Of a stretch of 64,000 nt of DNA, positions 50,267 through 60,588 are shown piece after piece. The notes under the pieces are model-generated. The model ran no database searches, was not told where the DNA came from, and saw only the letters and a program-made list of their open reading frames with translations. Location: the NCBI GenBank assembly GCA_963736055.1, contig CAVTNM010000008.1, positions 248,001-312,000 of the forward strand, read 5' to 3'. A program made the translations under genes and the position numbers. The DNA comes from AC-32 sp963736055. GTDB taxonomy: Bacteria; Actinomycetota; Thermoleophilia; Gaiellales; Gaiellaceae. The number at the start of each line of letters is the position of its first letter. Positions within the stretch are counted from its first letter, which is position 1.

Positions 50267-51109
50267 TTATCGCTTCTCCTTGCCGCGGCGGCGGCCGCGA
50301 ACGATCAACTTGTCGGATTCCTTGTGCTTGCGGCGCGTGCGCTTGCCGAGCGTGGGCACGCCCCAGGGCGTGACCGGATGGCGGCCGCCCTTCGACTTGC
50401 CCTCGCCGCCCCCGTGCGGGTGGTCGACCGGGTTCATCGCCGAGCCGCGCACCGTCGGGCGCTTGCCCTTCCAGCGGCTGCGCCCCGCCTTGCCACCGGT
50501 GATGTTCTCGTGGTCGACGTTGCCGACCTGGCCGATCGTCGCCCGGCACGTGAGCGGGACCCGGCGCAGCTCGCCCGATGGTAGCCGAAGGACTCCCTGG
50601 CCCTCGTCCTTCGCGACGAGCTGGATGCCCGAGCCGGCGCTGCGCGCGAGCTGCCCGCCCTTGCCCGGCTTGAGCTCGACGTTGTGGACGAGCGTGCCGG
50701 TCGGGACGTTCTGCAGCGGGAGCGCGTTGCCGGGCTTGATGTCGGCGCCGGGGCCTGACTCGACGGTCGCGCCGACCTGCAGCCGCGCGGGCGCGAGGAT
50801 GTACGACTTCGCGCCGTCCGCGTAGTGGAGCAGGGCGATTCGCGCCGAGCGATTGGGGTCGTACTCGATCGCGGCGACCTTCGCCGGCACGCCGTCCTTG
50901 AGCCGCTTGAAGTCGATCACGCGGTAGCGGCGCTTGTGCCCGCCGCCCTGGTGGCGCCGGGTGATGCGGCCGTACTTGTTGCGCCCGCCGCTCTTCTTCA
51001 AGGGCTCCAGCAGGCTCTTCTCCGGCTCGCTCTTGGTGATCTCCTCGAAGGTCGAGACGGACATGAAGCGCCGGCCAGGTGAGGTCGGTTTGTACTTGCG
51101 GACCGGCAC
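50267..51109 (-). CDS. rplB: Ribosomal protein uL2
   Basis: 280 aa protein of the peptidyl-transferase region: PVRKYKPTSPGRRFMSVSTF, AIEYDPNRSARIALLHYADG, MNPVDHPHGGGEGKSKGG with the conserved His. GTG 51109 overlaps the rplW stop as TAGTG; upstream frame is not conserved. Confidence 0.98.
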   Translation of the reverse strand: MPVRKYKPTSPGRRFMSVSTFEEITKSEPEKSLLEPLKKSGGRNKYGRITRRHQGGGHKRRYRVIDFKRLKDGVPAKVAAIEYDPNRSARIALLHYADGAKSYILAPARLQVGATVESGPGADIKPGNALPLQNVPTGTLVHNVELKPGKGGQLARSAGSGIQLVAKDEGQGVLRLPSGELRRVPLTCRATIGQVGNVDHENITGGKAGRSRWKGKRPTVRGSAMNPVDHPHGGGEGKSKGGRHPVTPWGVPTLGKRTRRKHKESDKLIVRGRRRGKEKR

Positions 51110-51405
51110 TACGCCTGAGCCCCCTCGAAGATCTCGATCGACTCGCCCTGCCGCAGCTGGACGATCGCCTTCTTCCAACCGGGCTTGCGGCCGCGCACGA
51201 GGCCGCGCCGCTTGGGCTTCGACTGCACCTTGATCACGTTGACCGCGATCACGTGCACGCCGAACAGCTCCTCCACGGCCTGCCGGATCTGGGTCTTGTG
51301 GGCGTCCTGGTGGACGTGGAAGGAGTACTTGCGGTCCTCGATCAGGGCATAGCTCTTCTCGGAGACCACGGGCGCGAGCAGGACTTCGTTCGGATGGAGG
51401 CTCAA
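51109..51405 (-). CDS. rplW: Ribosomal protein uL23
   Basis: 98 aa at the tunnel exit, docking site for trigger factor and SRP. LHPNEVLLAPVVSEKSYALI, YSFHVHQDAHKTQIRQAVEELF. Overlaps rplD by 4 nt. Confidence 0.97.
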   Translation of the reverse strand: MSLHPNEVLLAPVVSEKSYALIEDRKYSFHVHQDAHKTQIRQAVEELFGVHVIAVNVIKVQSKPKRRGLVRGRKPGWKKAIVQLRQGESIEIFEGAQA

Positions 51406-52130
51406 CTCGCCCTCCCCTGCACGTGCTCGAGCGCGGGCTCGGTGATCAGCAACGAGCCGGCGCGCACGAGGTGGCGCACCTCGAGCTCGCTCGGGACCGT
51501 CACGTCGACCCGGTCGAGGTTGCGGAAGGACTTGATCAGCGCCTCCTCGTCCGGCTGCGCCACGAGGAGCAACGGGGCGCCCTTGTCCCAGGCGCCGACG
51601 AGCTCGGCAGCAGCCCGTGTCGACGGCGCGTCGAACGCGCTCGGGTCGAGAACCGCAAGCGTGCCTTCCTGGGCATGGGCCGAGAGGGCGCTGCGGAGCG
51701 CGGAGCGACGGGCCTTACGGTTCACCTTGCCCTCGAAGCTGCGCATCGTGGGCGGGAACGCGAGACCGCCGCCGGTCCAGTGCGGAGCCCGGGTCGTGCC
51801 CGCGCGGGCGCGCCCGGTGCCCTTCTGGCGCCACGGCTTGGCGCGACCCCCGGCGACGAGCCCACGGCTCTTCGCCCCACGTGTGCCGGCGCGTGCGGCG
51901 TTCAGCTCGGCGCGAACCGTCTCGTGGACGAGGTGCGGCTTCGGCTCGATGCCAAAGACGGCCTCCTCCAGCGTCAGGCTCTTGGCCGACTTCCCCGCCT
52001 TGTCCAAGACCGGGGCTTTCAAGGCACCGCTTGCGGTGCCGCCCTCAGGACGCGCGGGCTTCGCCCGTGCGTCTGTCTGAACTGACCGGTCGGACCGATT
52101 GGGCTTGTCACTGGACGCCTTAGGCGCCAC
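51402..52130 (-). CDS. rplD: Ribosomal protein uL4 with N-terminal extension
   Basis: 242 aa. uL4 core with KPWRQKGTGRARAGTTRAPHWTGGG-type loop (K-x-x-x-Q-K-G-T-G-R-A-R) reaching the tunnel. A 35-residue polar N-terminus (APKASSDKPNRSDRSVQTDA) precedes the first conserved strand. GTG 52130 starts 11 nt inside rplC; other starts upstream would read through rplC. Confidence 0.95.
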   Translation of the reverse strand: MAPKASSDKPNRSDRSVQTDARAKPARPEGGTASGALKAPVLDKAGKSAKSLTLEEAVFGIEPKPHLVHETVRAELNAARAGTRGAKSRGLVAGGRAKPWRQKGTGRARAGTTRAPHWTGGGLAFPPTMRSFEGKVNRKARRSALRSALSAHAQEGTLAVLDPSAFDAPSTRAAAELVGAWDKGAPLLLVAQPDEEALIKSFRNLDRVDVTVPSELEVRHLVRAGSLLITEPALEHVQGRAS

Positions 52131-52743
52131 GGTTCTTGTCCTCCCTGACCTCGACGAGGCCGTTCTTGGGGCCGGGCACGGCGCCCTTGACCAGGAGCAG
52201 GTTCCGCTCGGGGTCGACCTCGTGCACCTTGAGCCCCACCTGGGTGACGCGCTTGCCGCCCATGCGCCCGGCCATCCGTACGCCCTTGAAGACGCGGGAA
52301 GGCGTGGCCGACGCGCCGATGGAGCCCGGCTTGCGGACGTTGTGCGAGCCGTGCGAGACAGGGCCGCGGCTGAAGTTGTGCCGCTTGATCGTGCCGGCGA
52401 AGCCCTTGCCGATCCCAATCCCGGAGACCTTGATCGCCTCTCCGGGCTCGAAGGCCTCGACCGTGATCGACTCGCCCTCGGTCAGCTCGGTCGTCCCGCG
52501 GAACTCGACCAGACGCCGGTGAGGGTCGATCTTGCCGAGATGCCCGCGCTCGGCCCTGGTGATCTTCCGCTCCGGAACCTTGTCGAAGGCGAGCTGGACC
52601 GCCTCGTAGCCGTCCGAGTCGACCGTCTTGACCTTGACGATCGGGCACGGGCCCGCCTCGATGACGGTCACGGACGTCACCCGGCCCGTCTCCGGGTCGA
52701 AGACCTGCGTCATGCCCAGCTTTCTCCCGATGATTCCCTTCAC
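52120..52743 (-). CDS. rplC: Ribosomal protein uL3
   Basis: 207 aa: MKGIIGRKLGMTQVFDPETG, GIGKGFAGTIKRHNFSRGPVSHGSHN with the Gln-methylation region, GRMGGKRVTQVGLKV. ATG 52743. Confidence 0.98.
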   Translation of the reverse strand: MKGIIGRKLGMTQVFDPETGRVTSVTVIEAGPCPIVKVKTVDSDGYEAVQLAFDKVPERKITRAERGHLGKIDPHRRLVEFRGTTELTEGESITVEAFEPGEAIKVSGIGIGKGFAGTIKRHNFSRGPVSHGSHNVRKPGSIGASATPSRVFKGVRMAGRMGGKRVTQVGLKVHEVDPERNLLLVKGAVPGPKNGLVEVREDKNRGA

Positions 52744-52750
52744 TCCGGCC

Positions 52751-53059
52751 TCACAGCTTGATCTCGATGTCGACGCCTGCCGGAAGGTCGAGCCGCATCA
52801 GCGAGTCGACGGTCTTCGGCGTGGGCGAGTGGATGTCGATCAGCCGCTTGTGCGTGCGCACCTCGAAGTGCTCGCGCGAGTCCTTGTCCTTGAACGGGCT
52901 CCGGATCACGCAGTAGACGTTCTTCTCGGTGGGCAGGGGCACGGGGCCGGTGATGGTCGCGCCGGTGCGCTGAGCCGTCTCCACGATCTGGCTCGCGGAC
53001 TTGTCCAGCTGCTGGTGGTCGTAGCCCTTGAGGCGGATGCGGATCTTGTTCTGCGGCAC
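52751..53059 (-). CDS. rpsJ: Ribosomal protein uS10
   Basis: 102 aa, also the NusB partner in antitermination: NKIRIRLKGYDHQQLDKSAS, GPVPLPTEKNVYCVIRSPF, FEVRTHKRLIDI. GTG 53059 has an AAAGGAG site; longer starts would extend into the tuf end without conservation. Confidence 0.97.
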   Translation of the reverse strand: MPQNKIRIRLKGYDHQQLDKSASQIVETAQRTGATITGPVPLPTEKNVYCVIRSPFKDKDSREHFEVRTHKRLIDIHSPTPKTVDSLMRLDLPAGVDIEIKL

Positions 53060-53069
53060 CGGCGCTCCT

Positions 53070-54260
<1,191 letters not shown>

Positions 54261-54276
54261 TCTCTCCTCCGGTTGC

Positions 54277-56364
54277 TTACGTCTGGGCGTCGACGATTTC
54301 GCCCGCGATCGACTGAGGGACTTCCTCGTACCGATCGAATTGCATGGTGAACGTGGCTCGCCCCTGCGTCGTCGAGCGCAGGTCGGTGGCGTAGCCGAAC
54401 ATCGTGGCGAGCGGGACGTGCGCCCGGATCGCCTGCGCGTTCCCGCGCGGCTCCAGGCCCTCGACGCGCCCGCGGCGCGAATTGAGGTCGCCCATGACGT
54501 CGCCGAGGTACTCCTCCGGGGTCACGACCTCCACGGCCATGACCGGCTCGAGCAGCTTCGGCTTCGAGCGCTTCATCGCCTCCTTGAAGGCCATCGAGCC
54601 GGCGACCTTGAATGCAATCTCACTGGAGTCGACGTCGTGGAACGAGCCGTCGACGAGCTCGATCCTGACGTCCACCACCGGGTAGCCGGCGAGGATCCCC
54701 GAGTCCATCGCCTCCTGGATACCGAGGTCGACGGCCGGGATGTACTCGCGCGGGATCTTGCCTCCGACGATCTTGTCGAGGAACTCGTAGCCCTCGCCCG
54801 GCTCGGTGGGCTCGCCGTTGATGACCGCGTGGCCGTACTGGCCGCGGCCGCCCGTCTGGCGAACGAACTTGCCCTCGATCTTCTCGACCGGGCGTCCGAA
54901 GGTCTCGCGGTAGGCGACCTGCGGACGGCCGACGTTCGCGTCGACAGAGAACTCGCGCAGGAGGCGGTCGACGATGATCTCGAGGTGGAGCTCGCCCATG
55001 CCCGAGATCAGGGTCTGGGCCGTCTCGTCGTCGGTCTGGACCCGGAACGTCGGGTCCTCCTCGGACAGGCGCTGGAGCCCGGCTCCGAGCTTGTCCTGGT
55101 CGGCCTTCGTCTTCGGCTCGATCGCCACCGCGATCACCGGCTCCGGGAAGTCCATCGACTCCAGCCGGATCGGGGCGGTGTCGATCGCGAGGGTGTCGCC
55201 GGTGGTCGAGTTCTTGATCCCGACGGCCGCGGCGATCTCGCCTGCGCCGATCTCCTCGCGCTCCTCGCGGTGGTTGGCGTGCATCTGCAGGATCCGGCCG
55301 ATGCGCTCGGTCTTACCGGTCGTCGTGTTCATGACCCGGTCGCCGGCCCCAACCTGGCCCGAGTAGACGCGGAAGTACGTCAGCTTGCCCACGTAGGGAT
55401 CGGACATGACCTTGAAGACGAGCGCCGAGAAGGGCTCGTCGAGCGCCGCCCGGCGTGAGAGCTCGTGCTCGGTGCGCGGGTCGATCCCGTGGATCGGCGG
55501 CACGTCGAGCGGGCTCGGAAGGTAGTCGATCACCGCGTCGAGCAGGGGCTGGATGCCCTTGTTCTTGAACGCCGAGCCGGCGAGCACCGGTGTGACGGTG
55601 ATGTCGAGCGTCGCGGCACGGAGAGCGCGCTTCAGCATCTCGGGCGTAACCGCGTCCTCGTCGAGGAGGTAGGTCTCCAACAGCTCGTCGTCGTGGTCGG
55701 CCACGGCGTCGATCACCTGGTGGTGGTACTCGCGCGCCTGCTCGAGCAGCTCCGCCGGAATCTCGCCGATCTCCATCTTCTCGCCCAGGTCGTCCTCCCA
55801 GCTGATGGCCCGCATCTCGACCAGGTCGACGACGCCGCGGAAATGCTCCTCCTGGCCAAGCGGCAGCTGCACCGGAACCGGGCGGGCGCCGAGGCGGTCG
55901 ACCATCGACTGCACGGCTGCGAAGAAGTCCGCGCCTGTGCGGTCCATCTTGTTGATGAAGGCGATCCGCGGTACCCCGTAGCGGTCGGCCTGACGCCAGA
56001 CGGTCTCGGACTGCGGCTCGACGCCCGCCACCGAGTCGAAGACCGCGATCGCGCCGTCGAGGACGCGCAGGCTGCGCTCGACCTCGACCGTAAAGTCCAC
56101 GTGCCCGGGCGTATCGATGATGTTGATACGAAAATCGCGCCAGGACGCCGTCGTCGCAGCAGACGTGATCGTGATGCCTCGCTCCTGCTCCTGGGCCATC
56201 CAGTCCATGACGGCGGCACCTTCGTGGACCTCGCCCATCTTGTGGGTGCGACCGGTGTAGTAGAGGATCCGCTCGGTCGTGGTGGTCTTGCCCGCGTCGA
56301 TGTGGGCCATGATCCCGATGTTGCGGACGTTCTCGAGAGCGATCTGCGTCTTCGTCGTGGCCAT
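54277..56364 (-). CDS. fusA: Elongation factor G
   Basis: 695-aa translocase GTPase. G1 AHIDAGKTTTTERIL, switch ERGITITSAATT, G3 DTPGHVDFTVEVERS, G4 NKMDRTGA; domain IV GGRGQYGHAVI. ATG 56364 (ATTKTQIALENVRNIGI) is chosen; GTG 56379 would add five residues and overlap rpsG. Confidence 0.98.
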   Translation of the reverse strand: MATTKTQIALENVRNIGIMAHIDAGKTTTTERILYYTGRTHKMGEVHEGAAVMDWMAQEQERGITITSAATTASWRDFRINIIDTPGHVDFTVEVERSLRVLDGAIAVFDSVAGVEPQSETVWRQADRYGVPRIAFINKMDRTGADFFAAVQSMVDRLGARPVPVQLPLGQEEHFRGVVDLVEMRAISWEDDLGEKMEIGEIPAELLEQAREYHHQVIDAVADHDDELLETYLLDEDAVTPEMLKRALRAATLDITVTPVLAGSAFKNKGIQPLLDAVIDYLPSPLDVPPIHGIDPRTEHELSRRAALDEPFSALVFKVMSDPYVGKLTYFRVYSGQVGAGDRVMNTTTGKTERIGRILQMHANHREEREEIGAGEIAAAVGIKNSTTGDTLAIDTAPIRLESMDFPEPVIAVAIEPKTKADQDKLGAGLQRLSEEDPTFRVQTDDETAQTLISGMGELHLEIIVDRLLREFSVDANVGRPQVAYRETFGRPVEKIEGKFVRQTGGRGQYGHAVINGEPTEPGEGYEFLDKIVGGKIPREYIPAVDLGIQEAMDSGILAGYPVVDVRIELVDGSFHDVDSSEIAFKVAGSMAFKEAMKRSKPKLLEPVMAVEVVTPEEYLGDVMGDLNSRRGRVEGLEPRGNAQAIRAHVPLATMFGYATDLRSTTQGRATFTMQFDRYEEVPQSIAGEIVDAQT

Positions 56365-56372
56365 GGCCTCGG

Positions 56373-56843
56373 CTACCACCTGTAGTGCGCGAAGGCCTTG
56401 TTGGCCTGCGCCATCCGATAGAGGTCGTCCTTGCGCTTGAAAGCCCCGCCCTGCTGGTTCAGCGCGTCGAGGATCTCGCCGGCGAGCTTGTCGTGCATCT
56501 GCTTCTCGCGGCGGTCGCGCGCGAAGTGGACGAGCCAGCGCACTGCCAGCGTCCGGGCGCGCCGCTGCGGCACCTCGACCGGCACCTGGTAGTTCGCGCC
56601 GCCAACGCGCCGCGAGCGCACCTCGAGCACCGGCGTCACGGTCTTGATCGCCTGCTCCAGCACCTCGACCGGCGGCTTGCCGGTCTGCTCGCCGACCCGG
56701 TCCAGGGCGCGGTAGACGATCGTCTCGGCGGTCGACTTCTTGCCGGCGGTCATCACCTTGTTGATCACCTGGGTCACGAGGCGCGAGCTGTACAGAGGAT
56801 CCGGCTCCAGCGGTCGAGACTGAATCGTGGCACGGCGGGGCAT
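56373..56843 (-). CDS. rpsG: Ribosomal protein uS7
   Basis: 156 aa: LVTQVINKVMTAGKKSTAETIVY, VPVEVPQRRARTLAVRWLVHFARDRREK. Canonical, ends HYRW. Confidence 0.98.
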   Translation of the reverse strand: MPRRATIQSRPLEPDPLYSSRLVTQVINKVMTAGKKSTAETIVYRALDRVGEQTGKPPVEVLEQAIKTVTPVLEVRSRRVGGANYQVPVEVPQRRARTLAVRWLVHFARDRREKQMHDKLAGEILDALNQQGGAFKRKDDLYRMAQANKAFAHYRW

Positions 56844-57215
56844 CTAGGAGCCCTTCTTGGCGCCGTACTTCGAACGCGCCTGGCGCCGCTCGCCGACGCC
56901 GGCAGCGTCGAGCCCGCCGCGGATGACCTTGTAGCGGAAGCCCGGCAGGTCTCTCACGCGGCCCCCGCGCACGAGGACGACCGAGTGCTCCTGCAGGTTG
57001 TGCCCTTCGCCCGGAATGTAGGCGCCGACCTCCATGCCGTTGGTCAGCCGGACGCGCGCGACCTTGCGAAGAGCCGAGTTCGGCTTCTTCGGAGTCGTCG
57101 TGTACACGCGCGTGCAGACGCCGCGCTTCTGCGGCGCGCCGCGAAGCGCAGGGGTCTTTCGCTTCCCCGCCGGGGAGACCCTGCCCTTCCGGACCAGCTG
57201 ATTTACGGTCGGCAT
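56844..57215 (-). CDS. rpsL: Ribosomal protein uS12
   Basis: 123 aa: MPTVNQLVRKGRVSPAGKRK, TTTPKKPNSALRKVARVRL with Lys at the E. coli 43 position, and VLVRGGRVRDLPGFR where E. coli has VKDLPG. Lys88 is therefore Arg here; the neighbouring Asp (methylthiolation site) is kept. AAGGAA lies 3 nt before ATG 57215. First gene of the str part of the array. Confidence 0.98.
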   Translation of the reverse strand: MPTVNQLVRKGRVSPAGKRKTPALRGAPQKRGVCTRVYTTTPKKPNSALRKVARVRLTNGMEVGAYIPGEGHNLQEHSVVLVRGGRVRDLPGFRYKVIRGGLDAAGVGERRQARSKYGAKKGS

Positions 57216-57502
57216 GTATTCCTTACGTGATTAGGGGCGGACACAACAAAGGCTGGCCAAGGGGCTGGGCCCCTGCCAACCGAGGGACGATGGTAGCGAA
57301 GCTGACCCCCCAGCGTCAAACGACGAAACGTGCATGGCTGCGAGGAATCTCCAGGCTCAGGAGCACACGCTCGTGCTGATCTACTCGAGTCGTTTACAAC
57401 TTACAAGTCATAGCTAGCCGCTGCGGGCCGGATTACAGTGAGAGCCCCGGCAACAAGGCCGGGTCGGGCGGAGGGCCGCAACAGGGAAATGATCGCTGAG
57501 GC
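57216..57502 (-). promoter_or_regulatory. Leader and promoter region of the str-S10-spc-alpha array
   Basis: About 290 nt without a gene. On the minus strand a possible promoter TTGTAA (57406-57401), 17 nt, TAGATC (57383-57378) would give a leader of some 160 nt. The leader holds a stem AGGGGC-TGG-GCCCCT (57260-57274) with flanking GGCC pairing, about 45 nt before rpsL; attenuation is possible but not shown. Confidence 0.45.
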
Positions 57503-58654
57503 ATTGACGGCTACCACCGTCGTCGTCGCGTCGGCGCGGCGCTGGCTACGCTCGTGCTCGTAGGCTTGATTGTCGTCGCGAGAGGCCGACGGCGCCGCGG
57601 AGGCCAGCAGGAGCTCGTCGAGCTGGTTTCCCAGCTGAACACGCGCATGGAGTCGATGGTGCACGAGCTCTCGGAGGCGCTCGAGCGGGCGCAGGAGGAG
57701 GCCAGGCGCAATCGCTACGAGCTCGGCGGATCGATCGATCTCGACGAGGTGCTGGCGCGGACGCTCGAAGCTGGCAGCGGGATCCCGGGCGTCGACGCGG
57801 CGCTCGTCTCGATCGAGGACTCCGGTGAGAAGCCGCTCGTCGCGACCATGGGCCTGTCAGAGGAGGAAGCGCGACGCCAGGCGATCTCCGGCCCGCCGGA
57901 CGGTCAAGAGGCGCGCGCCATCTCGATCGTCTACCAGTACCCGCCCTCGCTCGAGGGCAAGGAGCTGGTTCATTCGGGCCTGGCCGTGCCGGTGCACGGC
58001 GCGACGGGGTCGATGGGGTTCATCGCGGTCTACAGCCGGTCGCCGTCACACCGGTTCGAGGAGGATATGATCCGCGAGCTCGAGGAGCTCTCCAGGCGCG
58101 CCGGCCCGGCGATCGAGAACGCGCGCCGCTTCCGCGAGGCCCGCCAGATGGCCGACCTCGACGCGCTCACCGGCCTGCACAACCGCCGGTACTTCCACGA
58201 GACGCTCGCGCGTGAGGTGGCGCGCGCGCGCCGTTACGACCGCCGTCTCGCGCTGATCGTCTTCGACGTCGACGACTTCAAGGCGATCAACGACCGGATC
58301 GGCCACCTTTCCGGGGATGCGGTCCTCGCGGAGACGGCCGACCGAGTACGAGAGGCAGTGCGCTCGGCAGACATCGCCTGCCGTGTCGGAGGCGACGAGT
58401 TCGCTGTCATCCTTCCGGAGGCGTCGACCGACGACGCCGACCAGCTCTACCACCGGTTGCGCGGCGCCATCTCCTCGCGTCCGGTGGGCCTCGCCGGGCG
58501 TCTCTTCGTCTCGGCAGGGATCGCAGAGCTCCGAAACGACGACGACCCGACGGCGTTCTTCGAGCGGGCGGACGAGGCGCTCTACCGCGCCAAGGAGCTC
58601 GGAAAGGGACAGGTCGCCGAGGCAGCCCCCCACCTCGAGGCGGAGGCGGGCTAG
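57503..58654 (+). CDS. Membrane-anchored GAF-GGDEF diguanylate cyclase; start uncertain
   Basis: Makes cyclic di-GMP. One TM helix (VGAALATLVLVGLIVVA), a coiled coil, a GAF-like domain (about 65-200) and a GGDEF domain (about 215-375) with the active-site RVGGDEFAVIL and an intact inhibitory RxxD five residues before it (RSAD). The first canonical start, GTG 57554, would cut the TM helix in half. The in-frame ATT at 57503 follows a stop at 57497 and restores helix and flanking Arg; it is proposed with reserve. A TTG at 57504 in another frame also begins a hydrophobic stretch, so a frameshift is possible. 3' end shares CTAG with the next gene. Confidence 0.88.
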   Translation: MDGYHRRRRVGAALATLVLVGLIVVARGRRRRGGQQELVELVSQLNTRMESMVHELSEALERAQEEARRNRYELGGSIDLDEVLARTLEAGSGIPGVDAALVSIEDSGEKPLVATMGLSEEEARRQAISGPPDGQEARAISIVYQYPPSLEGKELVHSGLAVPVHGATGSMGFIAVYSRSPSHRFEEDMIRELEELSRRAGPAIENARRFREARQMADLDALTGLHNRRYFHETLAREVARARRYDRRLALIVFDVDDFKAINDRIGHLSGDAVLAETADRVREAVRSADIACRVGGDEFAVILPEASTDDADQLYHRLRGAISSRPVGLAGRLFVSAGIAELRNDDDPTAFFERADEALYRAKELGKGQVAEAAPHLEAEAG

Positions 58655-60381
58655 CCGGCCGAGAGGAAGGGCAGGTAGTCCGTGAGCGGGACGACCCCGG
58701 GGGTCGGAAGCACGTCGTCGCGGCAGGTCGCCCGCTCGACGAAGACTTTCTCCCGCCCCAGCAGCCAGGCGTCGTAGCGCTCCTCCCGGTCGAGCGCCTT
58801 CAGCGCTGCGACGAGTGCGGGGCGCACGAGGGCAAAGGGCAGCGCCCCGATCGGAACCGCGGGGTCGACCGCGCGCACCTCATAGGTGCCGGTCATCGTC
58901 CGCACCTTCAGCCACCGGCCCTCCGGGATGGAGAAGAGCTGCGGCGGCGAGTTCGAGGCGAGGGCGAAGCCCCGCCGGCGGTTGCCGAGCCAGGACATGG
59001 GCGCCTTCGTCTCGATCAGGCGGGCGTCGCTCTGGACGTAGGAGTCGTAGTAGGCCTGCACGTCCTCGGACGAAGGATTCGGGACGTGCATGCGGCCTTC
59101 GATGAGGACCCGGCGTAGCTCGTCGGCGATCACCCCTCGAGCCGCCCGGGGGCTCGCGTGGGCCTTCGCCAGCGCCGCGCGGTAATGGGCGAAGCTGCCG
59201 AAGCTTCCCGTCACCACTGCCTTCTCGGCAGTCGAGACCTGCTTCGACTTGATCGGCGCATAGAGGCTCGCAACGAGACGGGCGAATGCGGCCGTGAACG
59301 CGGCGTCCTCGTCACCGGTGACAGGCGTCAGGTCGGAGATCGCCCTCGAGTCGACCCGCTTGCCGAGCAGCGTGCAACGGGCACCCGGCGGGAAGACGAG
59401 TTGGCCCTGGGTGAGCGATGCGTTGAAGCCGGAGCCGGCGGCCGCCGGCCCGTCGCACAGCTTGGCCGATCGCGTCCAGAGGTACACGCAGGCGGCCGCC
59501 GGCTTGTCGGGATCGGTCTCGCCCGCGCTCCAGACACCCCATCCCCACGACCAGATCGAGCGGAGGTTGAGCTCCTTCGCGACCTGGCGCGCAGCCAGTG
59601 CCTGAAGCTTCGTCACCTGCAGCCAGGCGGCGCGGGGGGCGCGCTCGCGGCCGCCCGAGCCGGGTGTCGTGTGAAAGCCGAGCATCAGACCCAGCTTTCG
59701 CGGCGAGATGCCGTCGCTCGTGAACTCGGCGATGCGCTTCCGGAACATGTTTCGCAGCGTCCGGCTGCCCGTCACCGGCCCCTGCTTGGCGATCTGCGGC
59801 GCCGCAAAATAAGACTCGCGCACGATGTCGGCGTAGGTCGAGACCTGGCGCCACCAGTCGCCGGCCTCGCCGCCCATGTACGGAACGCTCGGAACGAGCA
59901 GCACGGGCCGCGCCCCTCGTGCGGCCAGGGTCTGGACGTAGATGAGGACGTTGCGCCGGTACTGCGCGTTGGTCGCCGTCCAGGGCGTCAGCGTGTTGGA
60001 ACCGTTGAGCTCGTTCTCGGCGATCATCGGCTGCGTGCAGCCGCTCGACATGGTCGCGGTGTCGTAGATGCGGTTGGCGCGGTCGATCACGACCGCGGGA
60101 TCGAAGGGCTCGAGCGGCGTCCCGACCCGCCTCGGCAGATACATGTCCCAGTAGACCGTCTTGGCGCCAAGGGCGCGTAGCTGGGGCGGGTAGATGAAGT
60201 TCGCCGCGGCGGCGATCACGCCCGGGCGGGCGAACTCCTGCCAGAACGGCACCGAGCCGTCGGCGAAGTCGATCCAGAGCGTGCCCTTGGCGGAGATGCC
60301 GCACGCGCCTGCGTCGGCCCGGTGTGGAACGGCCGCAAATGCCGCACAGGCGGCGAGCGCGATGAGAAGCAGCTTCTTCAC
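58651..60381 (-). CDS. Large secreted protein of unknown function (576 aa)
   Basis: Signal peptide to about residue 25 (KKLLLIALAACAAFAAVPHRADA). Residues about 30-330 contain alternating strands and helices with many Trp and Tyr (TVYWDMYLPRRVGTPLEP, VLLVPSVPYMGG, GLMLGFHTTPGSGG, SIWSWGWGVWSAGETDP), somewhat like a glycoside-hydrolase or GH-related TIM barrel. From about 395 a helical region (AARGVIADELRRVLIEGRMH then PSSEDVQAYYDSYVQ) resembles SurA/PrsA-type chaperone helices. No family assigned. GTG 60381 chosen for the signal peptide. Lies alone between repeat C and the GGDEF gene. Confidence 0.85.
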   Translation of the reverse strand: MKKLLLIALAACAAFAAVPHRADAGACGISAKGTLWIDFADGSVPFWQEFARPGVIAAAANFIYPPQLRALGAKTVYWDMYLPRRVGTPLEPFDPAVVIDRANRIYDTATMSSGCTQPMIAENELNGSNTLTPWTATNAQYRRNVLIYVQTLAARGARPVLLVPSVPYMGGEAGDWWRQVSTYADIVRESYFAAPQIAKQGPVTGSRTLRNMFRKRIAEFTSDGISPRKLGLMLGFHTTPGSGGRERAPRAAWLQVTKLQALAARQVAKELNLRSIWSWGWGVWSAGETDPDKPAAACVYLWTRSAKLCDGPAAAGSGFNASLTQGQLVFPPGARCTLLGKRVDSRAISDLTPVTGDEDAAFTAAFARLVASLYAPIKSKQVSTAEKAVVTGSFGSFAHYRAALAKAHASPRAARGVIADELRRVLIEGRMHVPNPSSEDVQAYYDSYVQSDARLIETKAPMSWLGNRRRGFALASNSPPQLFSIPEGRWLKVRTMTGTYEVRAVDPAVPIGALPFALVRPALVAALKALDREERYDAWLLGREKVFVERATCRDDVLPTPGVVPLTDYLPFLSAG

Positions 60382-60436
60382 GACCCGGCGCTTAAGAAAG
60401 TAGCAGCGCGGGAGGCGTAGCACCTCCCGCGCTGGA

Positions 60437-60475
60437 AACGGGGGAACCCCTGGTTCCCCCGTTAGCCCCCTCCTT
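60437..60475 (-). repeat. Dispersed hairpin repeat C, copy 2
   Basis: On the minus strand AAGGAGGGGGCT then AACGGGGGAACC-AGG-GGTTCCCCCGTT, a perfect 12-bp stem. Same as copy 1 at 23306-23344 apart from the three outer base pairs. Confidence 0.85.
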
Positions 60476-60540
60476 GCGTGCGAAAGGCACCGCTCAACCG
60501 TTTCTGGAGCCGTCGTGAGCGTCTTGTTGGACCAACGGTG

Positions 60541-60571
60541 AGCCCCTGCCGGGCAAGGCCCGGCAGGGGCT
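60541..60571 (-). terminator. rpoC terminator hairpin
   Basis: AGCCCCTGCCGGGC (60541-60554) and GCCCGGCAGGGGCT (60558-60571) form a perfect 14-bp stem with loop AAG, 17 nt beyond the rpoC stop. No T-run. Confidence 0.8.
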
Positions 60572-60588
60572 GAACGGTCTCTTCCCGG

